A DNA stretch of 64,000 nucleotides from Trichaptum fuscoviolaceum (GCA_910574455.1 CAJSYZ010000003.1:5021250-5085249); one strand, 5' to 3'; counted from the first letter of the stretch, positions 23,982 through 36,766 are shown. Numbers and translations: made by a program. The notes: generated from the letters alone by a model not told the origin.

Positions 23982-25741
23982 AAGGCGGTGACGCGGCGGG
24001 CGACGCCAGTCACCCGATGAAAGGAACAATCGTTGTTGACTTGGGAGACAATCAGGGTCAGATGGCAGGGCAAAGCGAGATCCAGATCCCAGGCTCAAGA
24101 TGCGGCTTTATAGTCTTCACCAACAAGCTTTGACGTGCGCTGATATGTTCACCCATGATGAACGCTAAAAGTGGGCGTTTCGACAGCTAGGCACATGAAC
24201 GAAGAAATCAGGAAACATATGGTAACTGCTGAGGGCGCTGAGGGTGGGCGGCGCTCGAAACTCGAAATAGCACCTTCGTCTTTGGTCAAATTGTGCACAT
24301 CTTCTACTAATCAGAAATTTCGAGGTATGTCAGGGCGCCGGATGCATTGTCTACTCACACGCAGGTCTTCTTATTCCCCAAACAGCCAAAGTCAGTGATG
24401 GGGGAAGTTCGGAAGACGATAAAGAAAGCCAGGAGACACTGAAGGTTTGCAGAGCTGCAATGCGTATTTCAGGAAGCTGATGCACCGCGATACATAGTGA
24501 GAATTTAGAAAGACAGTCGTCCGAACTTAAGTCAGTTGCGAAGGGAAAAGTTCAATCTAAATATGATTTTGATGACGTAAGAAAAGCTTCCGAGTTTGGG
24601 GTCTTCCGGGTCACGGGACCGTGGGACACCGAAGTCAAGCCATGACTTATATAATTTATGAAAAAAAGTTCTGTTACCTTTCGCTTCCACATCTTTGCCT
24701 GCGTTACTTTTGGTTCCATTTCTTCATACATAGTCTCCCAAAATCACAAATGAGAATGCAGGAAAAGCTATTCTTGCGATTTTACCCTTCAACAACTTTC
24801 GCTTTATCTATCTGAGTCGAGCTATGGATATCGGGAGATGTTCAACTTGCTGATGTCGTGTCAGCGTAGCGTCCATCAGAATCAGAGTAGGATCATGGGT
24901 CTCGACCGTCAAGGGTGTTTCTGGTTAATGGTATGGTGAATGAAGTACTGAGCAGGTACGGTAGCTGGGGTAACGGTAAAGTCTCGACTTGTACTCAGTC
25001 TTACCGCAAAAGATTATCCACTTTACGATGTTCAGATAACAAAATCTCGGATTCTCCTTCTGAGATTCTCACTTACTAAATCGTGTCGACCATCCATCTT
25101 CTCCACCTTCACCCAACAGGCCGCATGCATAATTCAGATAAGGAAGCCTCAGGCTGAAGTCTCCGCCATGGCACAGCTCTGTTCGCTACTGTAGACGAGG
25201 GTTAGAAGCCCCATCACGTCCTGTCATTTCCGCGCTATGTGGATTACAGGCTTCTACTATCTCTACTATTGACCTTTGACTTTGTCTGTTCAGCATTCAG
25301 ACGCAGGATCCTCTATTGACGGAGAGAAGGCGATGTCGGGGATCCCTTTTTCTGTCAGCATCGGATTTGAACTCCATCACCGAAAGAAGACATGGAGACA
25401 CCTGTATATCCTCTATGGTACTAGGATCTTTAAATACGCCATCCGCGCACTCTGTCGTGGTCCCTTAGCTCCGTCTCTGGATGGTACTTCTGCAATCGGC
25501 TGAAACCTGTGCAACCAACTGAATTGAAGTGGATCGGATTCAGGTCCTATCCAATTCTGCGTTGGAGGAGAACTGTCATGATCTTATCGATCCTGATGCA
25601 ACTTGGGAACCAACTATGACATGCCCCGCGGACCGAACTGAATAAATTATGTGCAAATTATAGCCCAGGCATCAGCGAACCCTGCAGATAAGACCCCCCC
25701 TCCCCCCTCATCTACCCCAGCCTCGAAGTGAACGCTGACCC
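23982..25741. other. Gene-free region
   Basis: About 1.8 kb between the divergent DUF6533 gene and the small helical-protein gene. No frame has coding character, and no terminal repeats, tandem repeats or RNA genes were recognised. A C-tract (CCCCCCCTCCCCCC-like) sits near 25691-25706, just upstream of the next gene. Confidence 0.4.
24105..24112 (-). promoter_or_regulatory. Possible TATA box of the DUF6533 gene
   Basis: TATAAAGC on the minus strand, about 125 bp upstream of the ATG at 23981. Confidence 0.35.
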
Positions 25742-26662
25742 ATGCCTCGTCCTGAGCAAAACAAGAACTCCTCTGGTCTACATTCGCTCTTCAGACGGAA
25801 ATATCGAGGTGCGAGACGTTCGGAGGATGGTCTAGGGATAAGCAAAGGCGGCAAGAGCAGTATTATGAAGGAGATCTCTCGCGAAGCTCCTAATGCTTTG
25901 CTACTGTCTCTCAACATATTGGCTGAGAGCGCAGATGTTTGCCCGCCTCTGAAGAGTGTCCTAGGAGCTTTGAACTTCATAGTCTTACAGATACAGGTAG
26001 AGCGCTTAACCTCCTCTTTTCATTTATCCTAACTAACAGTGCTCGCAGGAAATGAAGGGCATCAAGCAAGATGCACAGATTGTATACGAAAGAGTCACCA
26101 TGCTGTTAGACTTCCTGTGCGAGATCATATCAGACGCGACAAGCATACCACCTCAGCTACTTAGTGACATCCAAGACCTGCACGTGTGCGTAGTCCTTCA
26201 GAATCTGATCTCAGTACTCTTTCTAAGGCTAATAAATTAGGGGGCTGCTCTCCATCTACGATGAAATGACCAAAATCAAGAAAAAGAGATTGATAGGGAG
26301 ACTTCTTCACGTACGCCGTGATAAAGACAGGCTTGATATCGCTAAGGATGGACTAGATGCAATCATTCGGTGCTTTATGGCGAGTGTCTTACGCGCATGT
26401 TTCGCATCAAATCAATTTTTTACCAGACTTATTCAGCTCAAATGCTCAATCCGCACAGAGGTTGCGACATCCTCTATCCCGAAAATAGCCGCAACGGTCG
26501 AAAACATGGTAAGCACATTTTCGTTTAGTCTGATCTTGGCTACACTGACTCGCATATAAGGACAAATCGATTCGCAAATGCGTCGCGGCGCAGGCTGTTA
26601 TGTTTGATTCTTATCGCAGAGCCTTTACGATATTTTCCATCACGACTCTTTTATTTCACTAA
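25742..26662 (+). CDS. Small helical protein resembling N-terminal adaptor domains of fungal NLR-like proteins
   Basis: Four exons (25742-25996, 26049-26185, 26241-26508, 26561-26662) close to 253 residues. The basic N-terminus is followed by the block CPPLKSVLGALNFIVLQIQ, which parallels PPLKSVAGGLDTIVTMVEV of the protein at 35705-36564, and by helices up to IYDEMTKIKKKRLIGRLL. This all-helical module is common at the N-terminus of agaricomycete NACHT/NLR-like or kinase-like proteins. Here no NACHT, WD or kinase domain follows before the stop at 26660. It may be a stand-alone adaptor or a truncated receptor. A further 57-nt in-frame intron inside exon 3 is possible. Confidence 0.6.
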
Positions 26663-27641
26663 ACGCCTGCCATGCTGCTTTGGGAAAGTATTAAATCTCA
26701 TGAATACTGGGACATGGGGTGAGCTATCTGATGATTTAAAGGAGCGTTACCGTAATACTTATGCTGATCAGGTCACTCGATGCGGCCGCCAGTGCCCCTT
26801 GATTCGGATATTCGGTACTTTCCTATCAGAGATTTCGATTCTCTCCTGTGCGTCTGTGCAGAAGCTAATTGGGAGGCTGGGGTATAGAGTCCCCGTGCAA
26901 AGTTGTACGATATTCACAAATGCCAGTAAAATAAGTGTGATTTTATCATCCAGGAATTGTGCACTGATATAAACGCTCTATGCCAGTGGGCTCTTAAAGA
27001 ATTATATTGGTTGGTCAGCATGATCTTGGGCTCAAACTCAGCCTTTGCTTTTCTCCTATGACAACGGAACTTAACTCGGGTCGGATTAACATTGCGGACA
27101 CAGGTTCTTGAACTAGGCCTCTATGGATCTACAAAGCTGCATCGAGAGGCGAGAATACGTCGTGAATAAGTTTTGACTAACCAAGGTCGGGATTAATGAA
27201 ACTACACCTCGCTGGCTTTGAACCTGAGCCTCTCTGACGCGGAGGATGATTGAGGAAAAGGAATTGAATCACATCGATTCAGCCCTTTAAAGCCTCCTAA
27301 GTGGCGTAGAAATCTCCGTTGTACACGGTAGAGTTCAAGTAGTGCGGTATCGACTTAGTACAGAAGCGGATGTGGCTCGGTGAACCGTGAGTCTGAATAT
27401 TCATCGCTTATCTGCTACTACAATTCATAGGGAAACATTCGCCACATGTCCAGGTACTGGCCTTGCTGCTTACTAGCGACCTTGGTTTCACAGTAAACAT
27501 GCTCCCGACTCCGACCTCAAAGGATTCCTGACGAGAGCTAGGATTTTACTCGTATAAAAGCTCCACTCGATGCTCCGAAGCTGATCAACAGCCAACAGTC
27601 TCACAAGCTTGCTACACAATCCATCGCTTCTCTATTTCACC
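26663..27641. other. Gene-free region, promoter side of kinase gene
   Basis: There is no supported gene. A CGTATAAAAG word at 27550-27559, about 90 bp before the kinase ATG, is a reasonable TATA box. Confidence 0.4.
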
Positions 27642-29226
27642 ATGTCAGGAAACGACACCAAAGATCCTGGCTTCGTGTCACTCAGAAATGATAATAATTC
27701 CGGGAGGGTGCCTGAACCTGTGAGTATACTTTGAAAGTTCACTTCTCTCGCTAACGAGTAAATTCCAGCCTAGCAGCGAGCTTATAGAGAAGTTTCACAA
27801 AGTTGTCGAAGCCCACAGAATCACAGGTGAAGAGAACGAGTTGAATCGTGATGCAGACTGGAATCTCGTCAGCGATGCACCTGGTATGAATAGTGTTTTT
27901 TATTCTACCACCCTTGCCTTGGATGATGCAGTCGACATCGCCGTGAAAGGCGTGAAAGTTAATAAAGCAGATGGAAGAGTATTCAAGGTAAGAGCAGTGT
28001 TTCCCATACCACTGAATGCTAAAACTGGCTTTAAAGACGATTATAAACGAAATTGATATCTGGTCGAGCCTTGACCACCAATACATCTTGAAATTCAGGG
28101 GAATAGGCAAGAAACCGAAGATTAATCATGGCAAAGTTAGTGATGGTGATAAGGATGGTGAGGGTGGTGAGGATGGTGAGGATTCTCGCATATGTCACAA
28201 GGGATAAGACTCAAGTAATATTGATGTTGATTGATGTCCAATCGGCAGAATAGTAAGAGTTTCCCTTTTCACTGATGCAATCCAGGCTTACATATTCTCC
28301 AAGCATCTATCTTGTCTCTGACTTTCAGACGGGAGGTGATCTAGCAAGACGCTTCCTTCCATCTGAGAAGGGGCAGAAAGAGCGTAAAGGATATCTGGCA
28401 AATAGGCAGCAAACCGCCATATGGGTAAGTTAAGCCTACCAATACCAAAGATAACTAGATTAATTCGATTCAAGCTCGGACAGATCGCTGACGCTTTGGC
28501 CTATATGCATGACAAAGATATCGTGCACGGCGACATTAAGCTGGTCAGATAATCACATCCTTGACATACAAGCCATTATTACTGATTTCCTTCGATAGGA
28601 CAACGTTCTTGTTTCAGAAAATGAGGAAGTGAAGCTCTGTGACTTCGGGCACTCGTTCAGAATTGGATCGCGCGAGAATGCTCCAAATGAAGTCAAGTCC
28701 GTTTGTCCCCAATTTACCGACATTGATAAACATGAAGCTAATCTTGTAATCATTTTCCAGGCTGAATTATGTTGCGCCTGAGCTTCTGAAGGAGAACGCG
28801 GCGAAAACTACCGCCACGGATGTCTTTGCATTTGCTTTGCTCATGTACGAGGTAGGAGCTCTCTTTTATTGTTCCTATCTACCATAGCTGGCGTTTCTCC
28901 GTTTGCAGGCGCTTACTGGAGATGGAGCATACACATTCAAGGATTTTCAAGATGCCCGTGCAACACTGGCAGACATTAGCAAGCGACCTAAATTGCCAGT
29001 AACCCTGGAAGGCCTCTCATCGGTTGAAGCGGAGAATCTCCATTCACTCGTAGCAGCTTGCTTGGACGCTCAGCCAGACGCTAGACCGGATATGAGTACG
29101 GTGAATGACTTGTTGAAGAACCTTGTTATGCCGGTAAGTTACTCTTCCGACGATAATTTCGGCGCTCTGATACATCCGATTACATAGCTGGACCAGTTCA
29201 AGGCTAGGCTTCCAGTCCACCACTAA
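27642..29226 (+). CDS. Serine/threonine protein kinase-like protein
   Basis: Ten exons (27642-27719, 27769-27987, 28037-28145, 28202-28214, 28286-28424, 28475-28543, 28599-28696, 28761-28851, 28909-29133, 29188-29226) close in phase to 359 residues. The kinase core is present: beta-3 Lys in DIAVKGVK, an alpha-C Glu in IINEIDIW, catalytic loop IVHGDIKLDNVLV, CDFGHS for the metal-binding Asp, and YVAPELL at the activation-segment end. The glycine-rich loop is not recognisable (SDAPGMNSVFYSTTL in its place). HGDIK instead of HRDLK is common in fungus-specific kinase families. The C-lobe ends with a short regular tail. The 13-nt exon at 28202-28214 is required to keep frame and gives KLTYSPSIYLVSDFQ, which fits beta-4/beta-5 of kinases. 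The substrate is unknown. Confidence 0.8.
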
Positions 29227-29726
29227 CAGATGGGATAGTTGATTGACGTACAAGGGATAGTGTAGTTCCCAGACTTCCATCGAGTCTCAGGCTTAACTTT
29301 ATGGATCATGATACTATGCGCTATGCTTTCGAAGCTTGTTATGATTACAATCTTGTACGGCCAGTTTTGTCTTATAAAGATGACTTTAATATATGTTTGC
29401 TACTGTTTGCCACCGCAACGGTGGTAGATATGTATGATTATTACATTTTTTATCTGGGTACCGGCGATCATCTACCAGCACGGCTTTTGCTACTCCGAGT
29501 CCGAGTCCTTGAGAGACCGGCCGGTGTGCTAATTTTAGAGCCCTAATTTTCCTTTTCAAGCGGAGATATGTATGTCACAAGTTCAGTCAGCGCTCATCAG
29601 TTCCTCTGAGTGTCTTCCCTTCCACACCAGCAGTTCTTCCATTCTCTTCGATAACATATAAGCCATCATGGAAATCAACTATTTGTGCTCAATTCTCTGC
29701 TTTCTCCGGACTCAAATATTCTTATC
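29227..29726. other. Intergenic region, promoter of first reductase gene
   Basis: AT-rich in its first half with no gene. A short pyrimidine-rich leader (about 29605-29660) precedes the ATG at 29727. Confidence 0.4.
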
Positions 29727-32700
29727 ATGGATTATCCCAGGCCAACCTTCCCAATACCTCCTCCACCTGCTACCCAAGCTCATGCAAGCGCCACATTCAG
29801 TCCACCCCCTCTTGATGGCTCGATGCTGGTCCCAGATATCTATGACTGGCATCTTCTCAACTCGCCTTGTCATCCGTTGTTCGTGTATGACGACGAGGAA
29901 GGTGCAGAGAATATTATACATTGGTCAACTGCGGTGCGGGCCGTACATCGCGGCGGTCGGATAATTCGGACAAGAGTCGATCGAACCGCTATTGATGGAA
30001 AGATGCCCGTAGTTGCTATATTGGCATCAGCAGGTGAGCTGGCTTTCGTATCTTTCTCTTTAATGTCCGAAGGATATTCACATAATGATGACATCCTAGA
30101 CACAATTACCTTTTTCACTGTCATCGCAGGCATCATTCGAGCTGGATACACTGCATTTCCCATCTCTACCCGAAACTCTCCTGCTGCCGTCGCCCACTTG
30201 CTTCAGAAGGTTAACGTCGCGCATGTTCTAGTTGGGTCCGAAAGCGCCCTTCAAGCTCTCATTGCCGAATCGCTCGCTTTAGTCAAAGACCAGGCTCAGC
30301 CGCCCACCTCTCCAATGCTGTCTTTCTCAGATATATATTCAGCTGAGGATCGTGAAAATTTTGTCGCACTTCCGTTAGTAAAGCATGGCGTGGACGACGC
30401 TGCGTACATTCTCCATTCTTCCGGCTCGACTGCCTTCCCAAAGCCAATTGTTTGGACCCACCGCCGCGTCGTACAGGTTGGCCTCACTCCTTGTTAGTCA
30501 TTGCACCTTTCACCTTATTTCAAACAAGTAGGGCTGAAAAATTGTGACTTCTGCATAGACTTTGGTGAAATCGACCTTACTGGGCGCCGCCTTGCGCTTC
30601 ACTCGATGCCGATGTTCCACGGTATGGGTATAATGCAAACTGCATGGACTGTACGTGAAAATGTGACTATTATGCGATACTTGGCTCAACACTTCTACGT
30701 ATCAAAGGCTATGTCTGGTATTGTTTTGTCTGTATTCCAACCTCGTTCACCAGCCATTATCTCGGAACCGGATAGTGTGATGAAAGCCTCCATGGCTACA
30801 AGAAGCGACATTATATTCTGTGTGCCAAGCTTTGTTGAGGTAAGCTTAAGATTCTTGAGCTGAATTCAACGCATCTGTTGGACTAACTCTCACTCTCTTA
30901 GGCATGGTCGCGGAACGCAGAGTATGTAGAGCATCTCAAGTCAATCAAAGGAATCGTGAGTTCCACAATATCTTCATACACCAACGCCGCAGTAATATTC
31001 CCTTCTATAGCTATACGGAGGTGGCCCATTGAGCAAAACTGTTGGTGATGCCCTGTGGAAGGAAGGAGTCAAAATCTTTGTTCTATACGGTTGGTGAGGC
31101 CCCCAAGTTTTCCGAAGGGACATCTCTCTAAGACTATACATTAGCACCGAAGTTGGCATCATCAGTCCTATTGTACCTAGTAAGTCTGCATCGCGTGTTT
31201 CCTCACACCATGATTTGCGAGCTCAATAACAACCTTGCGTGCAGGAGTCTCCGAGAAAGACTGGGAATACTTTCGGATCGCCGGGAACATGAACCCGAAA
31301 TTCGTCCCCGACGGAAATGGGAACTCGGAACTCGTCATTGCTGTGAGTTGCGTTAATGATGTGTTGGATATCCATACGCAGGTTTGCTTACACTCGTGAC
31401 TTCATTTCGTAGCCGAGTCCATATGAGCTTCCGTGTGTCTTCAATACGAAGATAGATGGCGTAGACGCGTACGCGACGAGCGACCTGCTCGCGCCGCACC
31501 CTTCGAAGCCGGGCTATTGGAAGGTGTACGGAAGAGTGGATGATCAGATTATGCACTCGACCGGAGAGAAGGTGTGTCCCATTTACTCAATAACTGGTGT
31601 CGGAGTTCACCATATACATACGAGTGCAGACAAACCCCGGTCCTTTAGGTTCGCCTCGCCACCGCTTCTTTTCTTTTCCCTATCTCACGGTCTATGTATT
31701 GTTGCGTCTTCAGAAAACATGCTGAATCAGGATCTCCATATCCAATCCGCTGTTATGTTCGGACGGGGACGGTTCTACCCCGGCGTTGTTGTTGATCCGA
31801 AGCCCGAGTTCAGGTTCGACCCGGTTGATGAGAGAGCATTGACAGAGTTCCGGAACCTTATTTGGTGAGCGCATTCGTACTGTCCATTGGAATGGAAGCT
31901 GATGGTCATGGGCCGGCTTCAGGCCAACGGTCGAGCAGATGAACGCATACGCTCCCCAGCATTCGCGGATATTCAAAGAGGTGCGAGCAACATCTTCTGA
32001 TCCATGCATGCGTAGCTTTCCAGTTCATACGGACTGATGTATGGTTTCGTTTTCTAGATGATCCTCGTCTCGTCTCCGAAGAAGCCATTCACATACACTG
32101 CGAAGAACACGGCGAGGCGGCAGGCCATCATTGCAGACTACGAGGAGGAGATTGATTCGTTGTACTCTGCGGTACAGAAGACCACGCAGCCGCACATCTC
32201 TGTGCCGGCGGAATGGACGAGTGATGCCGTGCTCGAGTTCATCCGGGTTATTGTGTCGGAGGTCCTGAAGCGCGGCGTCGGCGACGATGAGGACATATTT
32301 GAGAGCGGATGTGACAGGTACGTGCTGCATGGTCAACCCGATCTGAAAAGAGCTTACGCGATAATTACCTTGGTCCAATCAGTTTGCAGGCGACGTGGAT
32401 TAGGAACACAAGTTTGAACGCGCTGGTGAAGACCGCAGCTGCAGACCCCAGAGCGGCTCCAGGCTCGTTCGTCTACCAACACCCGACCATCGCATCCCTC
32501 GCTGCGTATGTCCTTGAGCTGGCAGGAGGCGTGCAGGTTCAGGGCATGGCGATGGATGCGGAGGAAGTCAAGCAGATGAAGATTGACGCCATGCACGCGA
32601 TGCTGCGCAAGTACGGGTCCGACTTCCAGAGGCGTGTCGCGTCGCCGGCCAGGCAAGCAGTCGTGGAAGGTGGGGATGTTGTCTTCCTGACCGGGACCAC

Positions 32701-34138
32701 CGGCTGGCTTGGCTCACTGATGCTGGCGGAGCTGCTGCAGGAGACGGCCGTGGAGAGGGTGTACGCTGTCAATCGCAGAGGAGGCGGGGTTGGGCTTCGC
32801 GAGCGCCAAATCCGCGCGTTCGAGGATAGGGGGATCGATGGGACGCTGGTGACTTCCGTGAAGCTCGTCCTGCTCGAGGCGGATTTGACAGCTGAGAATC
32901 TCGGTTTGGATGCAGAGAGGCTGAATGAGGTGAGTTGGTTTCAATACGCGTATTTGACAAGGCTATGGTGTTCATCTGATTCTCTGTGTTGGTAGATTGC
33001 GAGTTCACTTACTCATATCATTCACAATGGTATGTCCTTGGAGGCCAACATGACTCCGGATGTTCTGGTACTGATCTAGACCCTCGCCCCTCTATTCAGC
33101 ATACCCGGTCGACTTCAACAAATCCCTTGCGTCCTTCGATTCTGCCATCCTCAGCCTCCGCCGCCTGATCGACTTCGCTCTCTCGTCCCGGCTTCGCAGT
33201 CCTCCCCGCTTCGTGTTCATAAGCTCCGTCAGCTCGGTCAACCGTGAGTCTCCATCCTAGCTCTCCACTATGATCATCCTCACAGCGCAGCTCACACTTT
33301 CCATTTTTCCTCTTCAAAACAGAACATCCGGGAACCGAGCGCGTCAAGGAAGAGCTCGTGGATGCGCAGTGTGCGCTGGCGTCGGGCTACCCCGAGTCGA
33401 AGTGGGTGTGTGAGAACATGCTGGGGAGGGCGGCGGAGGGCGCGGGTTTGCCGTCGATTGTGGTCCGAGTGGGCCAGCTGTGTGGGATGAGCGGCACAGG
33501 TTCTGGGCGTTGGAACACAAAGGAGTGGGTCCCTGCGCTGGTCAAGTCGAGCATCCAGCTCGGGTGTCTGCCGCATATTGATAACGTGCGCATGTTTCTT
33601 GCTCCAGTTACCCGAGATGAGTAGCTGATCATCTGACATTTCATTTGAGCAGGACGTCTCCTGGATCCCCATCGACATAGCCGCGCGTGTCGTGTGCGAG
33701 ATGCGCAACGCAGTGGCAGTTGCCGAGGACCCGCTCACCACCACCACGACAGCGACGGCCACGGTGATGCATCTCGCGCATCCGCATCCCGTCGCGTGGG
33801 CCACGCTCTTCCGTCAGGTGGCGCATGAGCTAGACGTCCCGCTCGTCCCATACGTGGAGTGGGTCGACCGACTCACGAAGAGCGCAGAAGGACTGGACAC
33901 TGAGGCCGCAGTGCAACTCACGGAGCGCTGCCCGGCGCTCCGCATCCTTGATTTCTTTCAGGCATGTAGTATTGCCACAGGTACGGGAGAGGGGAGAGAG
34001 GCGATGGGACTGCGACGTCTCGCGCTGGACCGCGCGTGCGGTGCATCGGCGACGTTGTCTGGCATGAAAGATACCCCGCTCGGAGGGGAGGATGTGAAGT
34101 CCTGGATAACGTACTGGAGAGACGCAGGGTTTTTGTAG
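29727..34138 (+). CDS. Adenylate-forming reductase A (A-T-R, NRPS-like)
   Basis: Eighteen exons close in phase to 1104 residues (first 29727-30033, last 33653-34138). The adenylation domain spans about residues 1-610, with HSSGSTAFPKPIVWTH (ATP-binding A3), YGCTEVG (A5), YWKVYGRVDDQIMHSTGEK (A7/A8) and PFTYTAKNTARR (A10 lysine). The thiolation domain has the motif FESGCDSLQATW; its Ser, the phosphopantetheine site, is split by an intron (32316-32317/32383). The thioester-reductase domain starts TGTTGWLGSLMLAELL (NADP-binding) and carries YPESK (catalytic Tyr/Lys). This is the architecture of Lys2-type aminoadipate reductase and of basidiomycete NRPS-like aryl/alkyl acid reductases. The likely reaction is ATP- and NADPH-dependent reduction of a carboxylic acid to aldehyde or alcohol. 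It is all intact. A 19-nt exon lies at 31630-31648. Confidence 0.9.
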
Positions 34139-34219
34139 ATACTCAATGGCCCGGTTCAGCATGGGAGCTCCGAATTCATGCATCTCGAAGGAGATTATGC
34201 AGAGTGCATATGGGTGACG

Positions 34220-34762
34220 CACAGCTGAACAAGCGGTCATAATATCTTGATCGTTAGGGTTTGTACCAATATTCTGTACGATATGATGATACAATCTAAT
34301 TAGAGATTATAACGGATAATTCAACGCGTGCAGATTACAGATGTTCTTTACGATATTGTGTCTGTTGAGAGAGCGAGCGTGAATGGCGTATCCTTCATAC
34401 TACAGTATGTTCCAGTGCGAGGATAATAGCAGCGTTCGAATGGAGGAATTCCGCAAGGATCTAAAATCATCACGAAATCTGCCTCCCATTCCCATTCCCG
34501 GGGCCGTTCGTCGCCCGCGACAGCGTCCGCCGCATCTTGGAGATCAGGCCTCCGGATTTGCGCGTCTCGCCTTTGTCGATACCACCTCTGTCCCCACCGC
34601 GTACGGTGACTGCCCCAGTGACTGAGAACTCCTGGCCCTCGCCGTTGGAGCTATCTGCACGGGGCTGTTGCTGTTGCGTGTCTGAGGATGAGATTGCTCG
34701 CCTGGGACGGCGAAGACGGCGGAGTCCGGACGCGTCGACATAGCAGTCGTCCGTTCGTCATC
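34220..34762 (-). pseudogene. Duplicated 3' fragment of the low-complexity gene at 37142-38680
   Basis: This segment aligns with 36923-37450, covering the last 100 or so codons and the 3' flank of the low-complexity gene. The best block is near 34509-34555 versus 37180-37226, where CGTTCGTCGCCCGCGACAGC and the following 25 bases are identical. Indels shift the frame, so only pieces of the protein (such as FAVPGEQ) survive, and the gene's 5' part is missing. It lies 80 bp past the end of reductase A. Confidence 0.85.
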
Positions 34763-35704
34763 ATCCCCAGTTCCGTCCCTGAGTCATACCGACTCCATTT
34801 GTGTAGGGCCCGTAGATTTCGGTCGGGGTCGTCAGAATGCACTAGTATTGGTTATTAACTTTCTTCCGCATGGACTTCTTGCAGAATCATGAGCTGTGTC
34901 TTCTATTTGCTAATTACTTGAATATGCTTAGCATGATACCATTTTGGATAAATATAAAGATACAGTGCAAGAGAATTAAGTGAAATAATAGGAGCATGCA
35001 GACAATCAATGCCCGCTGGAGGTGTGTTTGGGTTTTGCCAGCAACTTGAATTAGTTGACCCCTCTGGTGTTATCTGTAGAGATATACTCAGTATTCGTGG
35101 TCGAAAACTCTTGTATATTAAATTACCTGTAGAGATATACTACAGAGTAATTAGACAATGTAAAGAACAAGATACAAATGATATACTCACCTCAGTATTC
35201 GTGGTAGAAAACTGAGGTGAATTACAGGACGAGAGTGAAACTAAATAATGTCGGCCGTTTAGTGGCTGACCGCGCCATGAATTACATAATAAAATAAGTC
35301 CGTAAATGCGCAATAAAATACAAATGTTCGTAAACATCTAACATTACATATCAATGTAGCCAAAGTTGACAGGCCATTACGGTGCACAAGTGAAAATTTG
35401 AGTGAAAGTTTTGAGTCTCCTGCTTGGCGATTTGAACATGCTCCAGCCCGAGTGCTCAACAACCAAATGATGAGCATTGAAAGAACTGGAAATTTTCCAG
35501 AGCTTTTTTTTGCTCAACATGAAGAAAGAGCCTGGTTGAACAGACTACTGGTATGATGTACCAACTGCTGAGATGGTCCATTACAGACACCGTCTCGTCA
35601 CTGGCACATCATACCATGAATTGTTTTTCTCCTTTGTTCCTATAGGTGTAGTGCATAATCTATAGAATGCCTGGTTGAACAGGCATTAATACCGCATGGA
35701 CTGT
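34763..35704. other. AT-rich region with short direct repeats
   Basis: No gene. A block of about 30 bp with the core CAGTATTCGTGG plus TCGAAAACT or TAGAAAACT occurs at 35088-35111 and 35191-35213, and GTAGAGATATACT at 35076-35088 and 35130-35142. GCCTGGTTGAACAG occurs at 35529-35542 and 35670-35683. These look like remains of a mobile element, but I could not find its ends. Confidence 0.45.
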
Positions 35705-36564
35705 CTAATCAAATAAAACGATACCAATAGAAACATTCAGATGATTAAGAGAGCCTGAGTCTGTTGATGTTAAAATGAGAAGATGCTTATCATCAATTTT
35801 GGAGATTGAGGTAGTGAGTTGATCGACTTTCTCGTCCTGGATGGGAACATCAACCATTAACTTCAATAATATCCAGATGGGTTTCTTACCATTTGATGAA
35901 TCTTAATATGAATAGTCGTTACACTTGAGACCACATATGCGCTTGCTGTGGCATTAAGGTCCTCCCTAAGCTGAGCCAGATAGCCGCGCCGCTTTGTCGC
36001 ACGAATAAATCGTTGAAACCTGCCCTCAGAGCAGATCACGTCCAGTTCTTTCAGTATATGCTGAAGACCACTACATTATTGTTAAGTGATTGAAAGAAAT
36101 GATAACTAATTCAAGTTGACGACGTACTCATCCAGGATGGCCAAACTGTAACGCAATTCCGAGTTGTCCGGTATGGAAGCCTCATCGTTCGCAAGATCGC
36201 CGAGGGTATCGGAAAGACGAAGGACCGACAAACGAAGGCGATTAGCACTTGATAGGTTATCATTCATGGTCTATAACCACAAACACATTGTTAAAGACTT
36301 TTTTGGGTCGTAAAATTACACTGGACTCACCTCAACCATGGTGACTATCGTATCCAATCCACCGGCAACGCTCTTCAATGGAGGGAAAGCATCTGAACTT
36401 TCCTTTATGAGTCGGAGAGCCTCGCGCATGGCAGTTGTCGACGTGTCTGCCACGGCGCCTAGACGGTTCGGCGTTCGCTGCCCAGTGGGCGGAGGAGTGT
36501 CAGGAACGGGTTCTGATCGGCGTCTACGGCGAATACGCCTCAACTGCCTTGGCATCAGAGCCAT
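35705..36564 (-). CDS. Small helical protein, paralog of the one at 25742
   Basis: Four exons on the minus strand (36564-36331, 36270-36128, 36070-35890, 35836-35705) close in phase to 229 residues. A basic Arg-rich N-terminus (RRIRRRRRSEP) leads to ALRLIKESSDAFPPLKSVAGG, then helices ending in LDDGLQHILKELDVICSEG and a segment typical of agaricomycete NLR-like N-terminal domains (GRFQRFIRATKRRGYLAQL). No nucleotide-binding or repeat domain follows. It may be a free-standing adaptor or signalling module, or the stub of a shortened receptor. It sits between the duplicated 3' fragment and the complete low-complexity gene, as if inserted there. Confidence 0.7.
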
Positions 36565-36695
36565 TCTTAGCAGAGGGAGTGTCGGGATTGACAAAAGTGC
36601 ATTCAGAAAATGAAGGGGATTGAAGAACCCCTGCTATAATAATCTTTATCCACCGCGGTATTTATGCTTCTTAACCATGGGCGCTCATCAACGTT

Positions 36696-36766
36696 CACAG
36701 CCGCATCGACGACGTCTTGCATACACAGCCGCATCGACGTCGTCTTGCATACACAGCCGCACATAC
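36696..36766. repeat. 28-bp tandem repeat, 2.5 copies
   Basis: Units at 36696-36723 and 36724-36751 differ by one base (GACGACG versus GACGTCG). A partial third copy (CACAGCCGCA) follows, then a short CA-rich tract. It lies upstream of the helical-protein gene (minus strand), roughly 130-200 bp before its ATG. Confidence 0.8.

Noticed and set aside
28016..28207. Asp/Gly-rich insert and premature stop in the kinase
   Set aside because: The DGDKDGEGG-type run is intron sequence (28146-28201); a 13-nt exon joins the flanking kinase segments in phase.
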